A stretch of DNA of 43,999 nucleotides from a virus. Every line of letters starts with the position of its first letter. The first letter of the stretch is position 1. The stretch covers positions 1 through 43,999 of IMG/VR virus record IMGVR_UViG_3300037049_000072. The stretch is one strand, 5' to 3'. The translations under genes were made by a program, and so were the position numbers. The notes below the pieces were generated by a model. That model was not told the origin of the DNA, made no database searches, and saw nothing but the letters and a program-made list of their open reading frames with translations. Positions 36,982-43,999 of the stretch are shown piece after piece.

Positions 36982-37227
36982 CTACGCTGCCGGCGCCGAG
37001 GGCGTGTTGGCCAAAATGGCCGCGTTGAGCGCCGCCGCCTTGGTCGTCATCAACGCCGCCAGGTCAGTCACCGGCTGGATCTGCGCGGCCGTCGCGCCAT
37101 TGGCCAGAGCTTGCTGCACGGCCGTGTTGATGAGTCCGGGCACTCCGTTAACAAACACCGTGGCGCCGTCAATAATCGTGTCGGCGCTGGTTATCTCGTC
37201 AATGAGGTCCTGTATCGTTTTGTTCAT
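36982..37227 (-). CDS. Small hypothetical virion-region protein (81 aa)
   Basis: The product MNKTIQDLIDEITSADTIID... is Ala/Thr-rich and helical with a hydrophobic centre ('DGATVFVNGVPGLINTAVQQ'). Similar short helical proteins are coded near lysis and fibre genes in many phages without known function. It ends in TAG, followed by the 13-bp hairpin. Confidence 0.6.
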   Translation of the reverse strand: MNKTIQDLIDEITSADTIIDGATVFVNGVPGLINTAVQQALANGATAAQIQPVTDLAALMTTKAAALNAAILANTPSAPAA

Positions 37228-37244
37228 GATTTTGTTTTCTTTCT

Positions 37245-37454
37245 TCAGGCCTTGGTTTCCGGCCCGCGGCTTGGCCTGACTTGCCGCCGGTCGTCAGATT
37301 GATTGTTCTTCACCGCCCGGTCCAGGGCTTCGGCCTTGGTCCGCAGTTGTTCCTCCAGCGCCCGCAGTTGGCGCTGCACCGTCCATTCGCACGCCTTCCA
37401 GCCCAGCACAAACGCCGCGCCGGCCACAATTAAAATTGCAATCACTACGTTCAT
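37245..37454 (-). CDS. Spanin-like membrane protein with coiled coil (69 aa)
   Basis: MNVVIAILIVAGAAFVLGWK is a single N-terminal transmembrane helix, followed by 'ACEWTVQRQLRALEEQLRTK', a charged coiled coil, and a basic tail. This is the layout of inner-membrane spanins, which bridge the envelope in the last step of lysis. The ATGA overlap with the peptidase gene sets the start. No outer-membrane lipoprotein partner was found nearby. Confidence 0.5.
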   Translation of the reverse strand: MNVVIAILIVAGAAFVLGWKACEWTVQRQLRALEEQLRTKAEALDRAVKNNQSDDRRQVRPSRGPETKA

Positions 37455-37909
37455 AATGGTTCCTCCAGCAGCCTCGGACTCCGGAACAAATCCCACGGCG
37501 TTGCCTGGTCCTGCGTGCAACGCACCAGCGGCAACGGACACTGGCACAGCGCCAGGCAATGCATGACATAGCGCGAGCAATAGGAAGCCTGGTCGCCGTC
37601 CATCGCAATATTGAACTCATAGCGGAGCAAGTCGAAGTAGCTGTATTTGATGCCCGCCGCGAGGTTCAGATCAAACAGCCGTTCCAGTTGGCTTTGCATT
37701 TGGGGGGTGATGCCGTCCAGTCGGAACGCGCGCACGGCTGTCCGTTCCGCGTCCGTCAAATCACGGTCATGCACCCCCGGCGGTGAAAGCTCATGCACCC
37801 GGCCATTAGCCCGCTCAAACCCGGCGTGAGTGACGTCGCCGTGCGATAGATACGCAACCGCCACGCCGCCCACTTGGCCAGGTTGATTGATCCAAAGCAG
37901 AACGCGCAC
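37451..37909 (-). CDS. Permuted papain-fold (NlpC/P60-like) peptidase or amidase, candidate lysin
   Basis: The 152-residue protein has His first and Cys later: 'LSHGDVTHAGFERANGRVHE' (His28, Glu40) and 'ASYCSRYVMHCL' (Cys111), the order of the circularly permuted papain-like YiiX/NlpC group. 'KYSYFDLLRYEFN' before the Cys also fits. These enzymes cut peptide or amide bonds, some in peptidoglycan. Its place beside spanin-like and holin-like genes suggests lysis, and no other lysin is present. It has no signal peptide, so a holin would be needed. Confidence 0.6.
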   Translation of the reverse strand: MRVLLWINQPGQVGGVAVAYLSHGDVTHAGFERANGRVHELSPPGVHDRDLTDAERTAVRAFRLDGITPQMQSQLERLFDLNLAAGIKYSYFDLLRYEFNIAMDGDQASYCSRYVMHCLALCQCPLPLVRCTQDQATPWDLFRSPRLLEEPL

Positions 37910-37913
37910 GCAA

Positions 37914-38540
37914 TTAAAACAGGCCGAGAAATCCCGTGCCGTTGCCGAAGCTCACGTTGAGGTTGGCTCCGATGATTGGCTGCTTGGCTCCCGTCTGTAA
38001 CGAGATGAACATGCCCAGCGCACTCGACTTCGACAGCATCTTTTCGGCGAACAAGCCGCCTTCTCCCTGGATGTGTCCAGACCGGCCAACGGCTCCCGGG
38101 TGATCGAGATAAACCAGATCAGAGAATAGGCCGGCGCGGAAGTCGTACTTCATCCAGCCAAACTCCAAACCGCCCGCTTCACTAAGTCGGTCACCCGCGA
38201 TGCTGGCCTGCCGCAACCGGGCTTCAACCGCCCCAAACATCTGGCCGCCCAGCTTGTTAGCTACGCTGGCAATGCTGGTGTTGTTGGTGCTGATTTTCTG
38301 CCGCCACACATCGTAACTGCCGCCGAGTTCGTTCCCGATATTGATCTGATTCTGGTAAATCGGGCCATCCCAGATAATCACGTCATCAAACGTCAGGTTG
38401 GTGTCGTAACTTCCAACCCATTTCCCAAACGTGCTGATGAGTCCCGGCACGGTGGGTTGAGTATTGGTGTCGGTTTGAGCCTGTGAATAACCCGCGCCGC
38501 AGAGCAGCGCAGCCAGCATGATTACTATTTTGTTTTTCAT
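37914..38540 (-). CDS. Signal-peptide-bearing hypothetical protein (208 aa)
   Basis: MKNKIVIMLAALLCGAGYSQ is a Sec signal peptide (cut near SQA). The mature part alternates polar and hydrophobic residues and ends 'GANLNVSFGNGTGFLGLF', with a terminal Phe, as in outer-membrane beta-barrels. It could change the host outer membrane (for example block re-infection) or aid lysis. No family recognised. It lies within the lysis group. Confidence 0.55.
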   Translation of the reverse strand: MKNKIVIMLAALLCGAGYSQAQTDTNTQPTVPGLISTFGKWVGSYDTNLTFDDVIIWDGPIYQNQINIGNELGGSYDVWRQKISTNNTSIASVANKLGGQMFGAVEARLRQASIAGDRLSEAGGLEFGWMKYDFRAGLFSDLVYLDHPGAVGRSGHIQGEGGLFAEKMLSKSSALGMFISLQTGAKQPIIGANLNVSFGNGTGFLGLF

Positions 38541-38569
38541 AAATTGTTGAATGTTTAATTTTCCGTCCT

Positions 38570-38632
38570 TTAGATGATGTCGCCGCCGCCACTGCCGCCG
38601 GCCACGACGATAGTTGATAGTATTTTGTTCAT
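38570..38632 (-). CDS. Possible micropeptide (20 aa) in the lysis group
   Basis: MNKILSTIVVAGGSGGGDII is a complete short frame whose ATG overlaps the holin-like gene's TGA (ATGA). It is hydrophobic and Gly-rich. It fills the only gap in this stretch and an AAGGACGG Shine-Dalgarno for nothing else obvious lies between it and the next gene. Translation is plausible, not proven. Confidence 0.35.
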   Translation of the reverse strand: MNKILSTIVVAGGSGGGDII

Positions 38633-38967
38633 GGATTTGTTGGTTGTGCCGGAACTTCCGGCGGTGTTGACCTTGTCTCTGCCGGAGGCTCCAAAGGCTT
38701 GGGAGTCACCGACAGAACTTCAGCGCCGGGGTCTGAACCACGGGCGTTTATGCGGTCAATGGCGACGGCATTTTTATCCGAAGCCACTGCGCTGACATTC
38801 GCATCCCCGGCAAAGAGCAGGCCAAGCCCGCCGATTATAGCCGTTACCCCCATCATCAGCATTGGCTCAGTAAGCGGGCGGTTGAAGTATAAATGAACTA
38901 TCGCCCCGACAATCATTATGATTCCAGCCGAGGTGGTTTTCCAATTGGCAATGAGTCTTTGAATCAT
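38629..38967 (-). CDS. Holin-like membrane protein (112 aa)
   Basis: MIQRLIANWKTTSAGIIMIV begins a first transmembrane helix (about 12-29) and 'MLMMGVTAIIGGLGLLFAGD' a second (about 36-54); a polar Pro-rich tail follows. The 'NWKTTxAGI...GLGLLFAxDA' layout is common in phage holins, which open the inner membrane at lysis. Neighbours (spanin-like and peptidase genes) agree. ATGA overlaps on both sides. Confidence 0.65.
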   Translation of the reverse strand: MIQRLIANWKTTSAGIIMIVGAIVHLYFNRPLTEPMLMMGVTAIIGGLGLLFAGDANVSAVASDKNAVAIDRINARGSDPGAEVLSVTPKPLEPPAETRSTPPEVPAQPTNP

Positions 38968-39203
38968 GGGATAACTGGTGGGTTTTTCTTATCAATGGTA
39001 TTAACCTGTACCGCAATTCCGGCAAGGCTGGCGGAAAGCCTAGCCTCATTGTCGCTTAACTTTTCGATATGCTGACGACTTAACTCAGCCCCTGCCCCAA
39101 GCGCGTTTACTTTGGCATCCAAATTACCAAGCCAAATAGCAGCACTTACGGCCACAGTTAAAACCGCTATGCCATCAACGCTAATTTTATTTTCAAATTT
39201 CAT
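38964..39203 (-). CDS. Small membrane protein with periplasmic helix (79 aa)
   Basis: MKFENKISVDGIAVLTVAVS leads into a transmembrane helix (about 9-25) and a predicted coiled coil ('AELSRQHIEKLSDNEARLSA'). A longer in-frame reading upstream was rejected because the ATGA overlap with the previous gene sets the start. It may be a second spanin-like or holin-regulating protein. Confidence 0.55.
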   Translation of the reverse strand: MKFENKISVDGIAVLTVAVSAAIWLGNLDAKVNALGAGAELSRQHIEKLSDNEARLSASLAGIAVQVNTIDKKNPPVIP

Positions 39204-39754
39204 GGTAATACCACTATCCAGTTCGTCACATAATCCTTGCCCTTCAGCCACAGCGTCCCCGTCGTCAGGCCGTTGGTGATCGTCAGGGCATAGTTCGTTC
39301 TCCGCGTCCACGGCCCCAGCAGTGACGTGGCCGTAAAACAAACCCCCGTGGCGGCCAGCCTGGTTGCCCAGGCGAATCCGGAGAAAGTAATCGCCGCGCT
39401 ATCCGTCTTGTTCGTCCCCAGTTGCGCTTCGGCTATGAACTGAAGATGCGAACCGACCGGCAGGTTTGTATATGTCCCTTGGGGATTGGCCAGATTCGTC
39501 GTTGTCAGGCTGTTCGTATAAGTGCCGCTGCCCACTATCCCCTGCTTGAACACAATCCGATCCGCCACCCCCGTTTGCGGATTGCACAAAATGCCCAATC
39601 GAAACGGCTTTACCGTTCGGGCCGTCAGCGCCGAAACCATCAACGAATAAGATTGCTTCGCGTTGAGCGGCTTCTTGACCGCTGGCGATGATGGTATTGG
39701 CGGCATCGTCGCCCCCAGGCACGCGAGACACAAGATGGTGAGTGGGCGGGTCAT
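39200..39754 (-). CDS. Hypothetical protein, possibly secreted (184 aa)
   Basis: The N-terminus MTRPLTILCLACLGATMPPI is a weak signal-peptide or lipoprotein-like stretch with two Cys. The body is beta-rich: 'GSGTYTNSLTTTNLANPQGT', 'ITFSGFAWATRLAATGVCFT', with Thr/Asn repeats seen in secreted verrucomicrobial proteins. The function is unknown. It overlaps both neighbours by ATGA and follows the beta-helix gene, so it may be a spike partner. Confidence 0.5.
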   Translation of the reverse strand: MTRPLTILCLACLGATMPPIPSSPAVKKPLNAKQSYSLMVSALTARTVKPFRLGILCNPQTGVADRIVFKQGIVGSGTYTNSLTTTNLANPQGTYTNLPVGSHLQFIAEAQLGTNKTDSAAITFSGFAWATRLAATGVCFTATSLLGPWTRRTNYALTITNGLTTGTLWLKGKDYVTNWIVVLP

Positions 39755-41364
39755 GGCGTTGAGTTAGTCGAGATACAAATACCATTTTTGAAGTGAGCAT
39801 AGCCACTAGCCACGCCAATCACAAATGAACCAGTAAAGTTTGTCGTTGCCAGCGCAGCCGGTGAGACGTTAGCCAATCCGGGAATACTGACCACACCTGC
39901 ATCTGACCAATATATCAGGCCGGGAGTATCTCGATTGTTGTCCAAAATTGCCCCGCCACCACTTCCACCTTTGATGTAGATAGTGCTGCCATAGTTGTAA
40001 AACCCCACATCACCGGGGGAAATTGTCGCCCCCATTTGGCTGTTTCCGTAGGTGGGCGCACCCTTAATTTGGATGTTTCCACCCCCACTCCCACCTACGA
40101 TTACCACCTGATTTGAAACTAACCCCACCGAATTGGTGTCTCGAATTTGTTGAAACGCTATGGGAAGTCCTTCCGGCGCAAATGGGCCACTGGTGAAAAA
40201 AGATTTCCCGTTGACCTGAAGATTGGCAAAAGTAAGTCCGCTTACCGATGGTAATGAGAATGCTTGCGTAGTGACCAACGAACAGTTGGACACAAATACA
40301 TTGGAAACCAGATTGCCCGCCGGCACCGCCGGATACAGAAACTGTGATATTGCATTGCCTTTGCAAGTCACGTTGTTAAATCGGATGTTGCTGGCGACTG
40401 AGTTTGTGCCGGCAAACCCAATAGAAATTACTGGAAGCTGTAATGTGTCATCGCCGTCAATTTGCACGTCGTCAAACTCGATGTTGTCACCCACAGAATT
40501 GTCACCGAAATCAATGAAGATGGGGATAGCGTTGTTGCCGCCGTTGTGAATACGCACATGCCGGAAACGCATGTTGGTGTTGTTACCGTTGCCGCTGGTG
40601 GGACTGTTATTAGGCTCAATCATGATTGACTCCGCCCCTGCATCGCCGCAGTGGTCGAGGAACAACCCATCCACATCCAAATCGTCACACCCCTTGAAAA
40701 CCGGGCCGTGACCGCCCATATTATTAAGAGAAACGTTCAGGATATTGATGTGCTTTCCGACCAAAAAGAAAGTTTCCCAAGTGGGAGTCCTCACCACTTG
40801 TCCCATCGAGACATTCTCCAGCAAAAGTTTGGCATTGTTAGAATAGTTGCCCGACCCAATAAATGCCCCGTTCGTCCCGAGGATGTTCAGATTTGCAACG
40901 CAGATATTAGAGCAAGTGCCATCACTAGCGTAGCGCAACGGGCCAATGGTTGTTCCGCCGGGCAGAAACGTAAGTAAATTGGTGTCCCAAGGAGTCTGAC
41001 CGGAACCGCGAACTGTCACTCCCGAATGAAGGAGAAAACCGGGTTGCTCAAGCCCATTTGTGTACCAACCAACTCCAACTCGAACCGTATCGCCAGACAC
41101 CGAAGCTTGCAAAGCGTTGGTGAATGCCGACCCGGCGAATCCAAAGTATTGAGTCGTTGAATTTCCGCGAATGAGAATGACACCAAGAGTTTCAGCCGTC
41201 GTCGCATAGTTCGCCGTGGCCGCGTTATTGGTGGCCATCACGCCAATCACAAACGCCGCGCTGTTCGTCGTGCTGCCGCTCCCGCTACTTGTGCTGGGCG
41301 CAAAGATTCCGGCCCAGGCCGTCGTTGATAAAAAAATTGCCAGTGTCGCAATGAGGATTTTCAT
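39751..41364 (-). CDS. Signal-peptide-bearing beta-helix tailspike-like protein (537 aa)
   Basis: MKILIATLAIFLSTTAWAGI is a Sec signal peptide (cut after AWA). From about 110 to 380 the sequence is a right-handed parallel beta-helix: repeated 'NICVANLNILGTNGAFIGSG', 'NILNVSLNNMGGHGPVFKGC', 'DLDVDGLFLDHCGDAGAESI', 'MRFRHVRIHNGGNNAIPIFI', 'NIRFNNVTCKGNAISQFLYP'. Such folds are found in tailspikes and polysaccharide lyases. It could recognise or cut a host surface glycan. The export signal is unexpected for a virion spike. Confidence 0.75.
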   Translation of the reverse strand: MKILIATLAIFLSTTAWAGIFAPSTSSGSGSTTNSAAFVIGVMATNNAATANYATTAETLGVILIRGNSTTQYFGFAGSAFTNALQASVSGDTVRVGVGWYTNGLEQPGFLLHSGVTVRGSGQTPWDTNLLTFLPGGTTIGPLRYASDGTCSNICVANLNILGTNGAFIGSGNYSNNAKLLLENVSMGQVVRTPTWETFFLVGKHINILNVSLNNMGGHGPVFKGCDDLDVDGLFLDHCGDAGAESIMIEPNNSPTSGNGNNTNMRFRHVRIHNGGNNAIPIFIDFGDNSVGDNIEFDDVQIDGDDTLQLPVISIGFAGTNSVASNIRFNNVTCKGNAISQFLYPAVPAGNLVSNVFVSNCSLVTTQAFSLPSVSGLTFANLQVNGKSFFTSGPFAPEGLPIAFQQIRDTNSVGLVSNQVVIVGGSGGGNIQIKGAPTYGNSQMGATISPGDVGFYNYGSTIYIKGGSGGGAILDNNRDTPGLIYWSDAGVVSIPGLANVSPAALATTNFTGSFVIGVASGYAHFKNGICISTNSTP

Positions 41365-41365
41365 G

Positions 41366-41758
41366 TTATCGGGATGGTTTGAACACCGCCTGGATTCCGC
41401 AGTTGGCCGTTGCCAGGGTCAGCGAGTTCGCCGTCGTGCTGATGGCAACCACGCATCCGGGGTAAACGTCCGCGCCGTAGTAGCTGAAGTCGTAGGACAG
41501 GAACTGGGTCGCGGCCACGGGATAACTCCACGTTGGGATGCTCCCGTTGATCGGGTTGGTCGCCATCTGGAAGATTTGGACGTATTCGGTTGATGCACTC
41601 GAATTGTACGCGGAAATTGCGTAGAGCTTGCACGGCGCGGCACAGACCGGCATCAAGTTGGTGTAGGCCGCACTGCCGGCCACGGTGGTCATTGGCTGCT
41701 GCGCGCCGGCACAAAAGGCCAGCCCACAGACTGCAATAAGGAGAAAAATTCGTTTCAT
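41366..41758 (-). CDS. Small secreted hypothetical protein (130 aa)
   Basis: MKRIFLLIAVCGLAFCAGAQ is a signal peptide (cut after AGA). The mature part 'AAYTNLMPVCAAPCKLYAIS ... VQIFQMATNPINGSIPTW' is beta-rich with four Cys and looks like a small virion decoration or adhesin module. The start at 41758 is chosen because of the ATGA overlap and a GGA Shine-Dalgarno; an ATG four codons upstream is less likely. Confidence 0.6.
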   Translation of the reverse strand: MKRIFLLIAVCGLAFCAGAQQPMTTVAGSAAYTNLMPVCAAPCKLYAISAYNSSASTEYVQIFQMATNPINGSIPTWSYPVAATQFLSYDFSYYGADVYPGCVVAISTTANSLTLATANCGIQAVFKPSR

Positions 41759-41979
41759 AAGTTTTTCCATGTATTTTTCAAAGTTCTGTCGTCGTAACCG
41801 ATGGCCCGATAAACTTCTTCCGTGCGGATTGGCCGCTGTCCGCGCTGATGGCGGTAAGTCGTGTCAAACACGGCGCGGATCGCCTTGGGCACGGCGACGT
41901 CAACCGATTGAGGGTCGGGAGCGCCGAGGATCACCCCCGGCGCTTTGCCCGATTTGATTATTTCGGCGAGGCCGCTCAT
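41755..41979 (-). CDS. Small hypothetical protein (74 aa)
   Basis: The product MSGLAEIIKSGKAPGVILGA... ends 'EVYRAIGYDDRTLKNTWKNL'. The C-terminal half looks like a short helix-turn-helix ('RTEEVYRAIGYDDRTLKNTW'). ATGA overlaps fix both ends. Function unknown. Confidence 0.6.
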   Translation of the reverse strand: MSGLAEIIKSGKAPGVILGAPDPQSVDVAVPKAIRAVFDTTYRHQRGQRPIRTEEVYRAIGYDDRTLKNTWKNL

Positions 41980-42311
41980 TGCTGCAATGCCATTGACCGC
42001 AAATCGCTGCCTTCCTGTTCGTCGGCGTCGTCCGGGCTTTCGCCGGCTTCTTCGGCCGCCAGATCGTTTCCGTTGACGGCGTTCGGCGTGACAATGGCCT
42101 GGTCGCCTTGAACGTCGGTGATGGTGTAGTCAACCTGCATCGTGCCGGAGTCGCCCTTGGCCGGCGTCTGCATCTGGTCCTGATTGTCCGGCTGGGCCAG
42201 GAATGACAGCGGAATCGTCAGGGGCACTACCGGCGGCGTCTGTGGCGCGGCTGGCTGCCCTGCGTCGGGCGGCATTGGAGCACCGCCTGGAATGGGTGAT
42301 GGTGGTAACAT
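41976..42311 (-). CDS. Pro-rich/acidic hypothetical protein (111 aa)
   Basis: A Pro-rich first third (MLPPSPIPGGAPMPPDAGQP) is followed by 'TMQVDYTITDVQGDQAIVTP', a small beta element, and an acidic disordered end. No motif recognised. It lies two genes after the capsid, where head-stabilising or minor virion proteins are common. A palindrome centred near 42367 lies between it and the upstream gene. Confidence 0.55.
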   Translation of the reverse strand: MLPPSPIPGGAPMPPDAGQPAAPQTPPVVPLTIPLSFLAQPDNQDQMQTPAKGDSGTMQVDYTITDVQGDQAIVTPNAVNGNDLAAEEAGESPDDADEQEGSDLRSMALQQ

Positions 42312-42365
42312 ATTTTTAAGGCGCGGAGGGCGGGAAACAAACGAAACCCACCCCCCGCTTTTCGG

Positions 42366-42980
42366 TTACCGAAACGTCGCGGACACTGCGTTGATCTGGC
42401 ACGAACTTGTGCCGTCCACTTCCAACAGCAGCGGTTTGCCCGGTTGTCCGGAATAAATTCCGTTGCCAACGAGTGACAGCGTTGTAGCCGCCCCGCACGG
42501 GATGAATCCGGCCGTCGTCATCGGCCAGATTTCATCGCCGGATGCGATGGCGGTTGTCGGTGCGGATGTGACCACCAGAACGGTTTCGACAGCGGAACTT
42601 GAGGTCAACACCCTCCGTTCATACGTGTCGGTGGCGTTGTGTTTGATGATGATGACGCCTCCGTTCGTGGTAAACAACGTGCTGGCATTCGTAGCTGAAA
42701 GCAGCGCGATGGTGACGGTCGAGTTGGATATTGCAGTTACCGGCGCTCCTGCCGAATAGAACTGCACCACGCTTGCCGCCTTGTCACTGGTGGCGTTGAG
42801 GAATGTGACGACCGGCGCCGCCCCGTTGTAGCTATTGGCCGTGATGACCGAATAGCACAAGGTGGTTGAAACGTCAGTGCCGCCCGTTGAATAGTTCTGC
42901 CAGGGCGTGATTGCCGCGGGCAACATTGCCGCCGTTGCCAGCAACAGCATCGCCGCGAGTAATGATTTCGTGAATTTCAT
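42366..42980 (-). CDS. Signal-peptide-bearing hypothetical protein after the capsid gene (204 aa)
   Basis: MKFTKSLLAAMLLLATAAML followed by PAAITPW is a Sec signal peptide. The mature part is Thr/Ser/Ala-rich with beta-strand periodicity ('VVTFLNATSDKAASVVQFYS', 'GGVIIIKHNATDTYERRVLT') and fits a compact beta-sandwich. It directly follows the capsid gene, where decoration proteins are common, but export would keep it from the assembling head. An AAAGGAAAAA Shine-Dalgarno precedes the ATG. The TAA stop sits in a 15-base palindrome. Confidence 0.6.
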   Translation of the reverse strand: MKFTKSLLAAMLLLATAAMLPAAITPWQNYSTGGTDVSTTLCYSVITANSYNGAAPVVTFLNATSDKAASVVQFYSAGAPVTAISNSTVTIALLSATNASTLFTTNGGVIIIKHNATDTYERRVLTSSSAVETVLVVTSAPTTAIASGDEIWPMTTAGFIPCGAATTLSLVGNGIYSGQPGKPLLLEVDGTSSCQINAVSATFR

Positions 42981-43000
42981 GGTAATTTTTCCTTTCAGTT

Positions 43001-43021
43001 CAATGGTTCACAATGGTTCAC
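43001..43021. repeat. Short direct repeat between capsid and next gene
   Basis: On the minus strand GTGAACCATT occurs twice in tandem, followed by GAAC, just after the capsid stop codon. It is a small repeat in the leader of the signal-peptide gene; no function is evident. Confidence 0.4.
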
Positions 43022-43027
43022 GATGGG

Positions 43028-43999
43028 TTATACGAACGAGCTTTTCGAGCGCAGGACAACCACATGCGGGAAGTCCGTCGTTTCGTTCGTCCACAACAGG
43101 CCGGCCTGATAGAAGGCTTTCCAGGCGAACATCGTCTTTTGGTTCGCCGGGTCGGACTTGTCGGGCTTGTCCAGTACGATGAGCGACGGGGCGCGCGGAT
43201 CGGAACCGGCGCGCATACCGCTCAACTTCGGCACTCCAAACGCCTCGGCCCCGAGGTAGATATTGGAGTAGATGTTGGTCGAACAATCATCCGTCAACGA
43301 TGGCGAGTAACTGCCGTAAGTTCCGGCCTGCTCGATGAACGGCGATTGCGCTTCGATGAAGTCGCAGCCGTCCAGCGTGAACTCAACCCACTGGTCAATG
43401 CCGATCTTGGGCGTGTTGTTGAACACCGCTGTGTTGACCCAGGTCTGGTCCTGCCGCAAATCGCCCATGACTTCGGGGGCGATGATGGCCTTGAACTTCC
43501 CGTTGATCATCGGGATGCCGGGTTTGCCGTTGATGCCGCGCATGCGGGTCATCGCGCCTAGATGCACCGGGCGGGTGAGGCGCGCCGCCGCATTGCCGAG
43601 GGCCGCCAATGCGGCAAAGTCGGCTGCACTGTTCAGCGTGTTGGGCACGCCGGCAAAACGTTCGTAAGACGTGTTGCTGCCATACATGGTGGTCTGGCCG
43701 GCCGGGATGGGATTCGGAGTGCCATCCGCATCGGCGGCCCCGGCCTGGGAACAAATCGCGTGCGAACACACGAAATCGAAGTCCAGTGCTGCATCCGAGC
43801 CCATCGTCTTGCTGTTGACCGCCAGCGTGTCGAACAGGTCAATCGCCCGGACAATATCCGATACGCTCGACACGTCGCCGCGCTGCTGGAGCATGATGTC
43901 CACGTAACCAATGGCCGCGCCTGGAGATTCCGGTGTCAGCGGAGTTCCGTCGGTCGTGTACTGGCCGGTGGTCATAGATCCAGCCGACAGACGGCGCGG
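43028..43999 (-). CDS. Major capsid protein, N4-gp56-like (C-terminal part)
   Basis: This part codes residues 70-392 of the capsid protein whose start lies at 334 near the left end. 'GYVDIMLQQRGDVSSVSDIV' and 'FKAIIAPEVMGDLRQDQTWV' correspond to the conserved '..V.QYGD.V.ISDV' and '..HP.V..DLR.D..W' segments of the N4-gp56 family, and 'YLGAEAFGVPKLSG' and 'FAWKAFYQAGLLW' follow in the usual places near the C-terminus. The length (392) is normal. The gene is followed by a signal-peptide gene after 47 bases. Confidence 0.85.
   Translation of the reverse strand, partial: PRRLSAGSMTTGQYTTDGTPLTPESPGAAIGYVDIMLQQRGDVSSVSDIVRAIDLFDTLAVNSKTMGSDAALDFDFVCSHAICSQAGAADADGTPNPIPAGQTTMYGSNTSYERFAGVPNTLNSAADFAALAALGNAAARLTRPVHLGAMTRMRGINGKPGIPMINGKFKAIIAPEVMGDLRQDQTWVNTAVFNNTPKIGIDQWVEFTLDGCDFIEAQSPFIEQAGTYGSYSPSLTDDCSTNIYSNIYLGAEAFGVPKLSGMRAGSDPRAPSLIVLDKPDKSDPANQKTMFAWKAFYQAGLLWTNETTDFPHVVVLRSKSSFV
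43873..43999. repeat. Terminal direct repeat, right copy
   Basis: Exact copy of bases 1-127. Together with the continuous capsid frame across the join, it shows that the map is circular. Confidence 0.95.

Noticed and set aside
37245-37580. 111-residue version of the spanin-like protein
   Set aside because: The extra N-terminus is antigenic-looking noise over the peptidase gene; the ATGA overlap and membrane helix support the shorter form.
38964-39341. 125-residue version of the small membrane protein
   Set aside because: The upstream 46 residues overlap the previous gene in another frame; the ATGA overlap supports the 79-residue start.
42312-42365. Intrinsic terminator at the GC-rich stretch after the 204-residue gene
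   Set aside because: A G/C-rich stem with a wobble can be drawn, but no U-run follows on the minus strand.
1-43999. tRNA genes
   Set aside because: I saw no cloverleaf with a TTC loop and acceptor stem while reading the spacers, but I could not run a tRNA search.

Overview
The window is one complete, circularly permuted tailed-phage genome. Bases 1-127 recur exactly as 43873-43999, so the unit genome is 43,872 bp and the major capsid gene runs across the join. Essentially every gene lies on the minus strand and neighbours are tightly packed, most often sharing an ATGA stop/start overlap. An N4-gp56-type capsid protein, a ~680-residue portal, a nozzle-like tail protein and the absence of tail-tube or tape-measure genes point to a short-tailed (podovirus-like) member of Caudoviricetes. 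No RNA polymerase, DNA polymerase or intact integrase was found, so host polymerases must be used and a lytic life style is likely. The host is probably a Gram-negative bacterium of the Verrucomicrobiota/Planctomycetota type. This is inferred from Thr-Asn-rich secreted proteins, Sec signal peptides on virion-module proteins and the style of the attC sites; it is not proven.

In transcription order (descending coordinates): an intergenic spacer at 19993-20111, with an operator-like palindrome and a hairpin, separates the end of the late block from the start of the early block. The early block holds a pentapeptide-repeat protein, two small genes, a putative recombination/annealing protein, an HNH gene split by an amber codon, a DnaQ-type exonuclease and a coiled-coil protein. 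Then come the inserted integron (15779-12019), RusA resolvase, a winged-helix protein, a Gp37/Gp68-type protein, small zinc-finger and conserved phage genes, and a replication initiator with internal iterons. The packaging/head block (7260-1, continuing at 43999) holds TerS, TerL, a DHH/DHHA1 phosphoesterase, portal, two small proteins, a promoter, scaffold and capsid. The tail/adhesion/lysis block (42980-20112) alternates signal-peptide-bearing proteins (beta-helix spike, LamG-like and other adhesin-like proteins) with virion proteins, a holin/spanin/peptidase group, a nozzle protein, two paralogous internal proteins flanking a cupin, and a 2274-residue multidomain protein carrying an HExxGH peptidase motif.

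The main discovery is an integron inside the phage. At 12019-12279 lies an in-frame, internally deleted integron integrase (N-terminal SAM-like domain joined directly to the C-terminal Tyr motif). Next to its start is an attI-like GTTAGAA core, followed by nine attC sites (12700-15779) spaced 330-470 bp apart. Each site has AAC...GTT ends and complementary arms with extrahelical bases on the left arm. The attC polarity is plus, divergent from intI as in classical integrons, yet every credible cassette gene is on the minus strand, in line with phage transcription. The minus-strand reading of several attC sites supplies start codons, short leader peptides and even a signal peptide to these genes. 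The phage thus appears to carry a cassette array expressed by its own transcription, which could be recombined by a host integrase in trans.
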